Part shown: positions 42,846 to 56,761 of the stretch, one piece after another | Numbering within the stretch: position 1 is the stretch's first letter | Layout: every line of letters begins with the position of its first letter | Assembly: GCF_014851395.1 (NCBI RefSeq) | Contig: NW_024040040.1 | Span: 22,301,000 to 22,364,999 of the forward strand | Source: Micropterus salmoides | Lineage: Eukaryota > Chordata > Actinopteri > Centrarchiformes > Centrarchidae | DNA: 64,000 nucleotides | Direction: 5' to 3' | Translations under genes and position numbers: made by a program | The notes under the pieces: generated by a model | What the model saw: only the letters and a program-made list of their open reading frames with translations | Told to the model about the DNA's origin: nothing | The model's database searches: none

Positions 42846-45662
42846 ATTCGATTCAATTCAATTTTATTTATATAGTGCCAAATCACAACAACAGTTATCT
42901 CACAGCGCTTTTCATAAAAGAGCAGGTCTAGACCATACTCTATGATGCTATTTACAGAAGCCCAACAGTTCCCACCAAGAGCAAGCACTAGGCGACAGAG
43001 GCAAGGAAAACTTCCTTTTAAGAGGCAGAAACCTCGAGCAGAACCATGGCTCAGGGTGGGCGGCCATCTGCCTCGACCGGTTGGGGTGAAGGAGAGAGAG
43101 GGAGAGAGAGAGGGAGAGAGAGAGACAGAGAGAGAGGGAGAGGGCAGGAGAGGAACAGAGAGAAAAAGAGAGGGATGGAAGGAGAGAGAGAGGGGAGGGA
43201 GGCAGCCTACATAATATACACACACAGAGGTACAGACAGTAAAGGTGATGTTGCTATAGACTAAATGAAAAATGGTACAGATATTTATAGTAGTGTTAAT
43301 GGTAACAGTCGTAATGTTAATGATTATAATAACAATTGGTTCCACAGGAGAGGAGCTTGATAGCTGAACGCTCTGGCTCCTAGTCTACTTTTGGAGACTC
43401 TAGGAACCACAAGTAACCCTGCATTCTGGGAGCGCAGTGCTCTGGTGGGGTAGTAAGGTACTATGAGCTCTTTAAGATAAGATGGTGCCTGACCATTAAG
43501 AGCTTTGTAGGTAAGAAATTCTATATATTTAAATTCTATTCTGGATTTTACTGGAAGCCAATGCAGAGAAGCTAAGACAGGAGAGATATGATCTCTTTTC
43601 CTGGTTCCTGTCAGAATACGTGCTGCAGCATTCTGGATCAGTTGAAGAGTCTTAATGGACTTTTTCGAGCAGCCTGATAATAAGGAATTGCAGTAATCCA
43701 GCCTAGAAGTAACAAATGCATGGACTAGTTTTTCTGCATCATTTTTAGACAGGATGTTCCTGATTTTCGCAATATTACGTAGGTGAAAAAAGGCGGTCCT
43801 TGAAATTTGCTTAATGTGAGACTTAAACGACATATCCTGATCAAAGATAACTCCAAGATTCCTCACAGTGGTGCTGGAGGCCAGGGCGATGCCATCAAGG
43901 GAAACTATATCTTTAGATAATGCGTCACGGAGGTGCTTAGGCCCCAGAACAATAACTTCAGTTTTATCTGAGTTTAACATTAGAAAATTAACATCCTGAA
44001 GGCACATTTGAAGTTTAGCTAACTGATGAGTTTCTTCTGGTTTGATCGATAGATATAACTGAGTATCATCTGCATAACAATGAAGGCTTATGGAATATTT
44101 CCTGATAATACTGCCTAAAGGAAGCATATATAAAGTGAAGAGGATTGGTCCGAGAACAGATCCTTGAGGAACTCCATGACTAACTTTGGCATGCATGGAG
44201 GACTCATCATTAACATGTACAAACTGAAATCGATCTGATAAATAGGACTTAAACCAGCTTAGAGTGGTTCCTTTAATGCCAATGAAATGTTCCAGTCTCT
44301 GCACAAATGCAGCACTAAGATCTAATAAAACCAGTACAGAGACAAGTCCTTTGTCTGATGCAATAAGGAGGTCGTTAGTAATTTTCACCAGTGCTGTCTC
44401 TGTGCTATGATGAGCTCTAAATCCTGACTGAAAATCCTCAAATAAACTATTGCTCTGTAGAAAGTCACACAGCTGTTTAGCAACTGCTTTCTCCAGGACC
44501 TTAGAGAGAAATGGAAGGTTAGATATAGGTCTATAGTTGGCTAAAACATCCGGATCAAGTTTGGGCTTTTTCAGAAGAGGTTTAATTACAGCTACTTTAA
44601 AGTACTGTGGTACATAGCCTGTTGATAAAGACAGATTGATCATATCTAGTATAGAAGTGCTGGCTAAGGGTAAAACATCTTTAAGCAACCTAGTCGGGAT
44701 GGGGTCTAAGAGGCAGGTTGATGGTTTAGATGAAGAAATTATTGAAGTTAGTTGGTAAAGATTGAGGGAAGCAAAACAGTCTAAACATATATCTGGTTTT
44801 ACAGCTGTTTCTAAGGTTCCTCAGTTTGGAGATAAGTCGGTGCCAGTTGAGGGCAGGTAATAGTGAATTTTGTTTCTAATAGTTCATGAAGTTGTAACTA
44901 CTGAGAGTTATGGGAATACTTGGCTCAATAGAGCTGTGACTCTCTGTCAGCCTGGCTACAGTGCTGAAAAGAAACCTGGGGTTGTTCCTATTTTCCTCTA
45001 TTAATGACGAGTACTACACTGCTCTGGCATTACGGAGGGCCTTCCTATAAGTTTTAAGACTATCTTGCCAAATTAAATGAGAATTTTCCAGTTTGGTGGA
45101 ACGCCAATTCCTCTCAAGTTTCCGCGATATTTGCTTTAATTTGCGAGTTTCAGTATTGTACCATGGAGCTAACCGTCTTTGTTTTATTATTTTCTTTTTT
45201 AGAGGGGCTACAGAGTCGAGTGTCATTTGCAACGAGCCTGCAGCACTATCAACAAGATGATTGATTTGGGAGGGACTGAAATTAGCATAGGAGTCCTCCG
45301 TTACTTTGTCATCTGATAAAGAATTTAGTGCTGATGGAATTGATCCTTAAATTTAGCTACAGCACTATCAGACAGACATCTTGTATAGAAATTTTTACCC
45401 AATGGCGTGTAGTTCAGCAATACAAACTCAAAAGTTATCAAACAGTGGTCAGATAAAGAGGGATTCTGTGTTTAAATGTTCAATTTCAATACTGTATACC
45501 AAAACAACGTCGAGGGTGTGGTTAAAACAGTGAGTCAGTTCATGAACACTCTGAGAGAAGCCAATGGAATCTAAAAGAGAGATAAACGCAGTACTCAAGC
45601 TTTCATTCTCATCGTCCACATGAATATTAAAATCCCCTACAATAATAACTCCATTTTAAGGA
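42846..45662 (-). mobile_element. L2 LINE (L2-B), 5'-truncated
   Basis: A minus-strand L2 of a different subfamily from the one in the inverted arms. The 3' untranslated end (42,846-43,330) has the (GA)n block and the ATTGAATTGAATCGAATC tail. The reverse transcriptase runs 44,688-43,324. Upstream, linker fragments (45,232-45,014) and a worn endonuclease end (near 45,600-45,650, VGDFNIHVDD-like) are visible. The 5' end is lost at about 45,662. It separates L1-A from L1-B. Confidence 0.88.
43324..44688 (-). pseudogene. L2-B reverse transcriptase
   Basis: A 454-codon open frame with NYRPISNLPFLSKVLEK, HSTETALVKI, LLDLSAAF, GVPQGSVLGPILF and an intact CYADDTQLYL catalytic box. It ends in the typical AFSYQAPLLWNQ region. 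Motif A is damaged: a deletion after LSAAF removes the DTVDH segment with the first catalytic Asp, so the enzyme is predicted inactive even though the frame stays open. Confidence 0.92.
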
Positions 45663-45664
45663 CT

Positions 45665-47447
45665 AAAGTTGACAAAAACTCTGCAAATTCAGATAAGAAA
45701 TATTGACAACCAGATATTTAATATTCCCAGACTTTAGCGGTGTGGTAGATATACTCTGGAAATCACACTTTACGGGTAAAACTGTGGATTTACTCCAGTT
45801 AATAGAGTAGTCTGAGATGGATGAGAATTTATCTATAAGTGTGATTATCTCAGAAAGAGAAGTTTGTGCGTTTAGGAGGAAAAGTAATACATCATCTGCA
45901 TAAAGGCTTATCTTGTGGTGTATATTTTCTGTTTGAATTCCTTTAATATTATTATTTTGTCTGATAGCAGCTGCTAGCGGTTCTATAAAAATAGCAAATA
46001 GCGAGGGAGAGAGTGGGCAACCCTGCCTGGTACCCCTCTGGAGACTAAAGCATGGAGAAGTATGATCATTTGTTTTGACAGAAGCTCTTGGGGAACTGTA
46101 TATGATTTTAATCCAATCTATGAAAGAGTTTCCAAATCCAAATTTATATAAAGTAGCGAATAGAAATTTCCAATTTACTCTGTCAAATGCTTTCTCTGCA
46201 TAGCTAGATGGATAAATTTGTGATGTATAAGTTTTTATAATAATCTCTGAATGCATTGTTGATTTATTCTGGGTTATAAGTCAGATTCCCAGCTGAGTCC
46301 TTTAAGGAGGAAATTGTTATTTTTTCTTTATTCAATTTCAATTGGCTGGCTAAGAATCTGCTGGATTTATTGCCATGTTCAAAGTTCTCCAAGCGTAGTC
46401 TTTGCAACTGAAATTGGGTCTTTTTATTAATAATTTCATTTAATTCAAGTTTTGATTTTCTCAGATCATTCAGCATGTGTTCCTGTCGGCAGGCAGCAAG
46501 GGTAGTTTCTAATGTTTTTATTTTTTGTTCTAGCTCTAATTCACAACATCTCTCTTTCTTTTTTTTGTATGATGAATAGGAGATTATTTTATCTTTCATG
46601 ACTGCTTTTGCTGCCTCCCAAAGAAGACATGGCGAGGTTCCTGGCAGGTCATTAGTTTCCATATATATTGCCCACTCCTTTTTGAAATAACTTATAAAAT
46701 CTAGGTCTTTAAGCAATGATGCATTAAATCTCCAACTTCTAGTTGGCCGTGTGACATTTTTTTAGCCAGAGTGATAGAAACTGGTGCATGATCACTGATA
46801 GTGATAGGTTGGATCTCAGTGTCGGAAATGTCTGTCCCAATTGAGCTGCTAACCAAAAAATAGTCAAGGCGAGAATATGAGTGGTGGACTGGTGAAAAGA
46901 AGGTATATTCTCTAAGAGTGGGGTGGTGAGAACGCCAAACATCGCAAAGACCAAAATCGCTCATGTATTATTTAAGGATATCTGTTGATATCCAAATACG
47001 GTGACCACCTGCCGTACTGAGCCTGTCAACTGCTGGATTACATACCATGTTGAAGTCCCCTCCTAATATAAGAGCTGTGTCTGAGTAAGCAGAGAGTAAG
47101 TTGAAGAAAGCATGAAAAAAGGAGGGGTTGTCAACATTTGGGCCATAGATATTAGCAATGCATAAAGGAGTATTTTGAATCGAAATGTTAACAATAATAA
47201 ATCGACCCTCTGGATCAACATTAGTGGTATTATGATTGAAGTGTGTTTTTCTATTTATCATAATGGTGACACCCCTTTGTTTTGAGTTATAACAGGCTGA
47301 GTACGAGTGAGGAAACTGTGGTGAAGTTAGTTTATCTGCTGTTTTGGGTAAATGAGTCTGCTGTAGTAGGACAATGTCTGCTTGCAGATTATTTAGGTGG
47401 TTAAAATTTTCCTCTTTTCCCTTGAACCAACTCCGCGTATATTCCAA
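45665..47447 (-). pseudogene. L1-B ORF2, endonuclease and partial reverse transcriptase
   Basis: Endonuclease text runs from 47,447 (LQADIVLLQQTHLP, LCIANIYGPN, LILGGDFNMVCNP) through 46,739 (SRLDYFLVSSS, ISDHAPVSITL). A helical linker follows (46,716-46,264; SSRFLASQLKLNK). After an internal deletion near 46,260 the reverse transcriptase continues (KAFDRVNWKFLF, GTRQGCPLSPSLFA, SLYADDVLLFL) to about 45,690. Stops near 46,966 and the deletion disable it. Confidence 0.85.
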
Positions 47448-47901
47448 GAGGTGAGCTTAAGTGTGGTCATCATTCAACTAAGGAATGTGGTGTAGGCTAG
47501 CCTGCACAGTATGTGTGTTGTATGCGCCTGTATGTGTGTGTATATGTGTTCATGTTGTATGCGCCTGCGTGTGTGTGCTAGCGGTGTGCCCGACTGTTTG
47601 TGAATTAAACAGTATGAAAATAGCGCAGCTGATCGACGTGTAAACAGCGGAGGAAAAGCAACATTAACAAAAGAAAGAGACAGTGAAACAAAAACAGAGG
47701 AAAATACACAAAACATTATCGGACAGTCTAGTCAGATAACCACAGTATACTGTTGAGAAGTGCACTGTATTTCATAACTATTAACCTGCCATAGCCTATG
47801 TCACGGAGAAAAAAATGATCGCATAGTTCACCTGTTGCTGGATTTGGTTCTTAGTAGAGCCAAGGAGTGGTGTCTTGGTCGCGGTACAGCTGGCCATCAA
47901 C

Positions 47902-48261
47902 CTAAAGTTTATCCACCACGATGACAGCCCGTGATCCATCTCCAATAAGCTTCTTTCTTATCGGGAACAGGACCTTGAGGACCTTGTTTTCCGCCGCGAG
48001 CTTAACCACCTGTTTCTGGCTGAACCCCAGGGATTCCCGCAGAGCCTGAAACTCTTTGTGGAGTACTTCCACCAGAAATAATCGGGCATCAAAGCTAGAC
48101 AATTTCTTGTCCATTGAATCCAGGATCTCTGTGAAATCTGCGCCTTGTGAGGAGACTGCTCCAGGTGATGCTCCAGGTGAGTCTTCAGTGCGGTTTCTGT
48201 TTGATTTCCCCATGACCACTCGATGAAAACACTGGTCATTGTAAACTTCAAGGTCCTCCAA
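47902..48261 (-). pseudogene. L1-B ORF1-like coiled-coil remnant
   Basis: A 119-codon frame with a charged, heptad-like region (MDKKLSSFDARLFLVEVLHK, then FSQKQVVKLAAENKVLK) and a stop at 47,902. ORF1 of L1 elements makes a trimeric coiled-coil RNA-binding protein; only the coiled-coil part is seen. The RNA-binding domain is missing. Confidence 0.5.
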
Positions 48262-48430
48262 ACACTCGTCCTCGAGGTCCTCCAGTGCGATTTGACTGCT
48301 ATTATTTGTTAATTGGCTTAAAATTGGCGGATTGTTTGTTTAATGAAATGTTTGTTTAGCTGCGCGCTGCCATGTTTGAATTGCACCAAGTCTCACGAGA
48401 TTACACAAACGCTCACCGTGTCATCTCCCT

Positions 48431-49990
48431 CCTCCTCCTGTAGCAGTTTCTGATCATCATTGGAGGTGGGAATCTCTAAGCACCTCACGATTCGATTACG
48501 ATTTAGAGGTCTGCAATGCAATATATAACGATTATCGAATCTTCGAATAATAATTTTTTCTATGTGATTTCTGGATAATTACTAAGCATTTCATTTGCAC
48601 ATTCAAATCCAAAACAAAAGGTCTCCTCATTAGCCTAAAAGGACTAGTTTGCATCCCTAATTTACGAATTTCAGTTCCTTTATGATAACCCTCGTTGTTC
48701 TCTCACCCCTACTGATCATAAGCTTAAGTGAAAAAAATATTAAATGTATAACTTATTCTCTTACATTTACTTCTGGCATCTGTGCTCCCTTTACTCATCT
48801 TCTATTCACTCCTTTCTTCTAAACGCATTTTCATCTCTTGTCTCTTTTCCATTTCACCTGCTTTCACATTTAATTTCTTCTGGAGTCCCTTGATCACCAA
48901 TGTGTAGATAATCCAGCTGCTGTCCCTTGCTGTGATGCCTGTCCTTCCTCTTTCTCCTCTGACTCATCTGTGTGACAAAATAGTCCTTCAAACACAGTCA
49001 GATCAGCTAACATTAGCTAGCGAGTAGTGATGAGTGGATGAAGCATTATAAAGCCTGCTAAGCAAACACAGTGGCATCTGGTGGCGCGTAAAACAACACT
49101 TTTAGACTGAGGCCGAAACGCCACCATAACTCGCTGATACTAATAATTTTAGTCTCGTGTGCAATAAAAGTCAAAAAGGGTTAGGGATAGGGTTAACTCT
49201 AACCTGACGGTTGATATTTATGAGATTCAGACATGTGATGTTATTGGACAGTGATATTCATTAAATTAGCCTATTATTACTTTTGTTACATTAGTACAGG
49301 AGCATCTCAAATCTTAAATTCTCAAGTTTTGATTCTATGAGCTGTAAGACCTAGTCATCAAGATTATAACGAAAAAAGGCTTGAAATATTTATAAGATTA
49401 TATTTTTGAATTAAATTATGGAAGAAAATGAAACAAAATTAAATTATTTTACAGTAGATGCACCTATAGTCTACTTTGTATAGTTGTCACCAGGAGGAAA
49501 TGTCCTCATACTCTCTCATGTCTTTCTAATCTTTATTGCCATATTTCTCAATCATTCTCTCTTCTTATCCCACTAATGTGCTGAGATTAGCTGTAAAACG
49601 CCCTGAGATGATCATTTGATACAAGCTCAGACACAATGTATTGAAACTGTGCGTTTCACAGGAGGGAAACAAGCCTTGAATCAGCCAAACATCTCTAATA
49701 GTGAGATAATATCACCTAATAACATCTAACTAGCTAGCAATACAATCATTTAATTCAAGTGTTACAGCAGCGGACTCACAAACCTGAAACACTTGTCCGC
49801 GGTGTACTGTCTGATGCTGCTTCTCTCTGTGAATGGCCGGTTAGGTTTACCTCTCCACGTAAAAAAACTTTGTTTATAACATCAGCTGGTTAGCTAGCTA
49901 GCAAGGGGGCGCCAGTGAAACAACACAGACAACAGCCACCTATTGCGACCACAAAGAAGAAGAGTTCTATTTTTCTTCTTCTTTAGTGTT
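48431..49990. repeat. Probable non-autonomous DNA element, limits unclear
   Basis: Phrases near 48,472-48,545 (gaatctctaagcacctcacg, attcgattacgatt) resemble a fish repeat that I believe is a non-autonomous DNA transposon. A tail with cacctattgcgaccacaaag near 49,935 could be its other end. No coding. Ends and target duplication were not identified, so the call is tentative. Confidence 0.3.
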
Positions 49991-52900
49991 TATTAGCGGT
50001 TGGCAAACCAGTTGAAAGATACATTACCGTCACCACGATAAAAGAGCTTTTGCTCCTTTATTTTGCTGCTATTGTCACAAAGACAGGGGAAATAAAACAA
50101 AGTTGAACTTATTTTAAAAACATAAAACATCCGAGGCTTTTGACAAAACATGCAGGGCTTAAGCCATCGCCCCTCCGCCTATGGCACAATCTACAAACAG
50201 AATATGACCCTCATGCGCAGTTCACTTGAACCGATTTATATTTGTGAATCACAAAGAGTTTGTTTGCAGATTGTGTTTTATTTGTAGATCATGAGGAGGT
50301 TGTTTGTGGATTTTTAATCTATTTGTAGATTGGGTTTTGTGTTTACAAATTATAATATGCTTTTGTGACATCGTTTTAACCCGACAGTGAAAAATTTGTG
50401 TCACAATTAAGAAAATTATTGGAACACAGTGTACAAACAGAATATGACCCTCACCTCCATATCATATCACCTATCATATCCTGGTTTTCAAGTATAAGTC
50501 GCTGATTTCTTTTTGTGGATCATGTATTTATTTGTGGATTTTTTAAAATCTTTTTGTAGATCATGTTTTATTCTTGTGGATCTTGAGGAGTTTGTTTGTA
50601 TATTTTGAATCTATTGTGTTTTCAAGTTGTAATATACATTCTGTTAATTTTTCAGTACTTTTCCAATTCAATTCAAATGGGCTTTATTGGCATGAATGTA
50701 TAACAACAATATTGCCAAAGCTACAAATAAATTACATACATTTCAATAACTATGGCATATTTTTCCGCATATAGGGTGCTCTTTTGTGTTAGAGCACAGC
50801 TCAATGATTTAGTGGTAAGAGTGTATTTTTATAGTCCAACATTAAGAGTGAGGAAAATTCATGATGTACTTAAATGGCATTTGCTGCAGGAATCAGAGGC
50901 TTTTTAAAGATAGAATCTCTCCATAGGGATGTGTTTCTCCACTTATGGCCACAGTCTCAGTGCCACCCCACAACCCACCCCCGATGAGACCTCAGTGCTA
51001 ACCAACTGCAACAGGGCCTATAGAGAATCACAGCAGCATTTTAATTTGTCCCTTCAATATCTTATTTGCTAAGAAGGGACCCTGGAGAGGCCTCAGCCCA
51101 AAAGAGCATACAGCATTACTGAACCAGCCAAGGATCACATAAAGGGCTTAGTATTGATACAGATGGATGGAGGGGTGACAGAGAAGTAAAAGCCTGGCTA
51201 GGGGGAATCAGAAAAGAGAAAGGAGGGAGGGAGGGAAGACTGATGAAGGATATGAAGTACAAGATGTGCTGTGGGAAAGGATGAGAGTCTCTACTAAAAA
51301 AAAGTGAAGGACTACATGTATCTGTATATTTCACAAATGACCAAGCACCACCTATATGAATCAAAAAATATACAACGAACAGTATCTGAACTCTACCTAC
51401 AAAGAAAGGAAAATAAGTCTAAAGTAAGTCTTAATAAAAACTGTTAATGGTCCAAGTGGAAATGAAGCACATAGGGTGTAGAAATCAGAAAAGAACATTT
51501 AGCTGTATTGCATGATTTTCCTTTAAAATGTTTAGCTTGTGCATACAATGAAAATAAAGTTAGCTCAGTAGAACAGCTTTTGTAAGCACCTTTATGACAT
51601 CCTCTAACTTCTTACTATCTCCACTTCCACTTTTATCCTGTATTTCTTTACACTTTGGCAAATCTACACAATAAAAAGTCATTCTGCATTAGCTGCTAGC
51701 AGTTCCTGTTTGCACAATAACCTTAAATGTACAGACAACAATCAGCAGGATTACTTTATTAAGGAAAATGTCAGAATTCCAAGCAGATTAATCTTCAGTG
51801 GACATTGCATAGCGCTGGAAGGAGTATTTTTATTTTTTATTTTATTATCATAGCCATTTTTAGAACATGTACAATATCTGGTCGTTTATATTTTAGATAT
51901 TACATCTGACTGAGTTATGACTCAGGATGAAGATGTGAGTTTTTAAATTGGGTGACAGGTCTAATTAGTGTAAAATTAGTACACATTACTGCACAAATTC
52001 AGGTGCTCTTCTCATCAGATTAAATTATGTGTTTATTTCTGAATAATGCATCCATGTTCAGTTGTATCCCTCTTGTTAAACCAGCATGCATTGGTAATTT
52101 TTAGCAGCTACAGCCTGAGCCTGCTTTGTAGTATCATACTTGGATTTTAAATATACTTAGAATGTCATATTTCCTGTGCTCATTTGACAGAAAGTGCACA
52201 CATACACTATAGCTAAAAGCTATTAGGATGGACAACTTGCTGACTCAATGCCTGCCTAAATCACCCAGGTAAAGCCTTGGCGGTCTGTTTCGTTTTATAG
52301 GACAAATACATCAGTTTAAGCAGGTAGAGACCAATCAAACTCCGGACAGACGAGAGCAAGCAGCCAGGTGCTGACTGCAGTTTGACAGGGGGAGATACCT
52401 GATCATGAGCTGGCACATTAGCCTGAGATTTAATATTAATTTCTTTCATATTGGCCTCAGATTACAAATCCTGCAAAACTTGTTCACACAGATAAGTTGG
52501 CACAGCAGACAGGGCTGTGTAGGGCAGTTTAGGATGATTCAGCTCTTTCAGACATTCTGTTTTTTCTGTTTTTGTATTCACAGAGAACACTACATCAAAC
52601 TACAATGCACAATGCCATAAAGAAAGACATTTTCAGACCTAACTCAAACAAAACACCAAGCTCAAACTGCACTCACTGTACAACTACTATAATGCAAGAC
52701 CTTTTAGTTACACGTTACAAATGGATAATTGTTTTGTTAACTTTTTATATTAGCATGACTCCAGCAAAGAAACAGGTAAACTTTACATTGCTATGCTATT
52801 TTTGTGTATTATATCAACCCTGCAATATGCACAATTCTATATTTTCAAGTGTGTTCATTTATATTTGCAGATTGAATTTAGACTCATATTATGACCACAA

Positions 52901-55900
52901 AAATGTTATTGAATGTTTTTTTTTATATTGTCCAGTTACCCTTGCACTGCAGTTTATGTCCTGCTGGCCTGCATTATCTAGTAGGGTGTTGTGTGGATTT
53001 TCTGTCACCAGAGATGTTAAAGCCCATCTGCACAGACACTCTCTCGTCATCTTCACACTCACCAGCCCTGTCAATTGTATTTGAATTTCAATTGGTGCTA
53101 CACAGCCAAGCCACACCTATACAAATGAACCCATGGCTGGCCCCAAGTAAAAGTCCTTGGACCAGTTACATTTGTACCTTTACTTTACTGGGGCTGATTA
53201 AGCCATACAAAATTATTTTTATGTGTTATTCTCTGAGTTATTCCTGCATATTTTCGCCTCCCTGTGATAAACTTCATTATGAGAGTAACGGATCAGAACA
53301 GTATTCCGTCAGTCCACCTACCTTTGAACCCCCAAGATCTCTCTACCCATTTTCTAAACTGAAACAGAAACAAGAGTTTCCCCAAAAACTTCAGAAACTC
53401 TTTAGTTAGAAAGACAACAGGCACATAGCAAAAAAAATTGTAATTTACCCTCAGCAGAGGATACTCACTGCTCTCCACATCACAGCACGTCTTGGTAAAT
53501 TAGAAAATAAGCTGAATGTAATTTAACATTAGCTGACATAAAAATCATGGCTGGAACGGCTGGAGTAGTGTTGTTTGGCTTGGTCAGCAAGGGGTGTGCA
53601 CACTGGATTTTTTTGAGCTCACATACAGAAGAGATAAGCCAACATTTGCATTAGTTATGATTACATTACTTATAAAAACTAGCAAGGTGACAACTTTGCT
53701 AACACAGCCAAACATCAAGCAAGTGCTACAGCACAAGACATAATGTAGCAAAATTACTCACTAGTCCAACAGAAAGAAAGCCAGCCAGGCATCTGTCTTT
53801 TTGCCTTTAATTTCACAAAGTTCTCACCATTGTCCGGGAGCCTGTTACTCGGTCGCTCTGTTGTTTCTTCTTACCTTCCTCTGTCAGCGTCCTCTTCAGT
53901 CTCTTCTGCCACTAGCTTTTGTTACGTCCATATAGGCTGCTAAGCCCAGACAAACCTCTGTCTGTGAAACCTCTAACTGATTCTGAAGTCAAAAACTTTG
54001 CTAACAAAGCCAAACATCAAGCAAGCACAACAACACAAGACACAGTGAGCTATCTATTAAGTTATTACTTACTAGTCCAACAGAAAGAAGGCCAGCTCGG
54101 CATCTGTCCTGCACCCTTTCAGCTCTTTGAGCTCACGCCAACAAGTAAAAGCCAGTCTGACATTTACCCTTGAGTTGAGTTGAGTTAGAGCTGAATGAAA
54201 ACAAACATTCTCGTGGCTACTTGGAAAGAAAAGGAATCTTCACACACTTTAGCCTATAGGTACCCTCAAATCCTCTCCTTTAACTTGTGCAGCTCTGTAA
54301 TTCCAGATTAGTAATTGTTAAAATATTTACCAAATATGTCAACCTCGTAGTGGCTCTAACGGAAAAGTCAGGAGATCACAATTCATTCTCTGGGGCCCAT
54401 GAATGCCGTACAAAATGTCATGGCAATCCATCTTATATTTATTGAGATATTTAAGTCAAAAGTGATGGAGGAACTGACACTGCCATCACAAGAGCCACAC
54501 CAGTAGCATTGCTAAACACATACTGGGGATTGCGACCCTATACGCAGTATAAGCGGTTGAAGATGGATGGATGGTCATCAAGCACAATGTAATTTCCTAT
54601 ACTATCTTTTGAATGCAATCTATCAAATCCCTATACTTTTCTCAACTACAAACGATTGGTTATAATTTATAAATCTATCCATGAAAGAACTAGCAACTGA
54701 AAGGCACAGACATCTAATTTTAAAATGTTGGAAAATATATGTCATCTAATAAAAGCATTCTAAGCACCTAATGCATCTGAATGTAAAGGTATCTCTCAAG
54801 GATACTGAAACTATTACTTCACTGTGACCAAATTACCAGTTGCACTTTCCATTTGAGATAATTATTCACATGGCACTGTAGCAATCTCACACCCATATGA
54901 AGATATTACATTTTAATCCTAACAAGACGCATTTAGACTTTCATGTATCCCCTTCTCTCTTGGAGGACACTAGTTTGAAATACTCGTTGACAAAGCGAAT
55001 CAATATCTAATTACAAGCTGCACATTATGGTGCTTCAACAGGGGAATGGGGAGAGGCCTTCCCTTCCTCCTTAAACCAAAGGCTCAATAACACCTTGTAG
55101 ATTATTTCTTCACCCATCATTTGCATGCTGCCCCAGCAATGGCCCCTCACTTTGAGAATCTATAACCATTTTTTGCCTTAAAGTCAGCACATTTCAGAGG
55201 ATGGAGATTTGTCTTGCTGCGGTCCAGCACTCAGCCTAAGCTGAAGTGAATCACAATGACCTCTCTGCACTTACACTCAATGTAAATAATCCATATTCTG
55301 TTTAATGGTCCACTTCCAAGAGGATGATTCACTTCTGCCTTTACAAAGTACTAAAGAGTAGGAGTAATGAAGAACAATCACTGTAATTAACATATTTCGA
55401 AAAATCTTTTATATATCTTGTAATTTCCTGTTTTCTGTCAGCCTACAATATGTGTGAAAATGTGATCAACATAGAAAGCTACTTTTTTAAACTGTGCCTG
55501 CGGTGATGAGCTCAAGAGAAATCATATTGATTATAGACGGGCCTGACCAGACGACAATCAGCATATTTCCACAGGATGATAGCTGTCAGTCCATGGGGGA
55601 TCACTATCACATCTGCTGTTCTAATTAAACAGTTGGTAAGGCACTGACAAGAGATGTAACAGAGTTCACTAAGCACTTCTTAGTATATGAACGAGCTGTA
55701 CAGAGCATGATTCTTTTTAAACCATGTCATTCTGAGAACAGTACTGCTCAGGTAAAGGACTCTCTTTCAGACTCTAAATGACACATGATAGTTATCCACA
55801 TACATTTCAATATAGGTTTCCATATTCATAACACTCATGTCACCCAGCTGACCATTTTGCTGTTCTTCTTTATCAGTAGTGGATCTAAAAGTGGAGTTTG

Positions 55901-56651
55901 TCCTGAGGGTGATCATTAAAATTACAAGGGCTTTATCCCCCTGAGAGCAGGAATGACAATTTGCTCTTTAGGCAATGAGGTATCTTGAGGAAGGTGCACA
56001 AAGAAAGCTGAAGTGTCCAAAATGTACATTGTTCATCCTATGGGAGCATGTATATACTTAGTAAATTTCATGGTGCTATTGTGATATTGTGTGAGTAAAA
56101 GTGGACATTTTGATGGAAAGAAAGATAAGGCTGGGGATCACCAAAAACATTATTAACATTTACATAAAGATTCATTCTCAGGGAACCAAAAATATCCACA
56201 TCACATTTTACGGACACCTGTTTGTTTTCAGTGTGCCTTGTCATGCAAGTTATGTAAGTGTTTTATGATAAAACATCAGGGGATCACAAACATCATTAGG
56301 GATTAAATAAAAATCTGGCTCTTATATACCTAAATCACTAACTGCACAAATAATTGTGAAAAGCTCTCAATCTCCTCTGACAGCGATAGGCTTAATCAGA
56401 TGTGTAAACTTATGTGGCAAGTGCTTGAATGTAACACACATACTTTATATATATATATATAAAATCTAGAGTTTGAACAGAACCCTGGCTCTGTGTAGTC
56501 ACACAGCACTACTCTAGTCATTCCAGCCATGATTGTGTGTAAGGTAAAATCAAATGACTTGCATACTGACATTCAGCTTACTTTCTTGTTGTTCTCCAAT
56601 ATTACTATTCTTGTTTGGTGATAGGGTTGAGTATACCTGTGGCATTTCTAG
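49991..56651. other. Gene-poor DNA with scattered repeat scraps
   Basis: No gene recognised on either strand. Open frames (for example 52,572-53,084) lack motifs. Recognisable scraps: a short repeat at 50,005-50,050 (ttattagcggttggcaaacc); partial direct copies of a segment at 50,199-50,360 and 50,430-50,600 (acagaatatgaccctca); and a LINE-tail-like piece at 50,664-50,750 (attcaattcaaatgggcttt). A short (TA)n run is at 56,448-56,460. Confidence 0.45.
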
Positions 56652-56761
56652 AATCAAGTACATTTTATTTATATAGCCAGATATCACAAATCACAAAGTT
56701 GCCTCTGTCCTTAGACCCTCTATTTGGATAAGGAAAAATGGGGGGAAATGAAAGAACAGAG
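56652..56761 (-). repeat. LINE/SINE 3'-tail repeat interrupted by the LTR element
   Basis: Text such as acattttatttatatagcca and gcctctgtccttagaccctc is a common fish repeat tail. It stops at gaacagag directly against the LTR start at 56,762, so the LTR element inserted here. The other flank lies outside the window. Confidence 0.55.

Larger units (their letters stand above)
45665..48430 (-). mobile_element. L1-like LINE (L1-B), 3'-truncated
   Basis: A second L1-type element on the minus strand: a 5' leader near 48,430, ORF1-like frame, endonuclease and part of the reverse transcriptase. It ends at about 45,690 where L2-B begins. It overlaps L1-A in the reverse transcriptase but with different text (KAFDRVNWKFL here, KAFDRVEFDFL in L1-A), so they are separate copies. 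Confidence 0.82.

Noticed and set aside
52572..53409. Overlapping 170-172-codon plus-strand frames
   Set aside because: No motifs, overlapping frames of similar length, unremarkable A/T-rich DNA; most likely chance.
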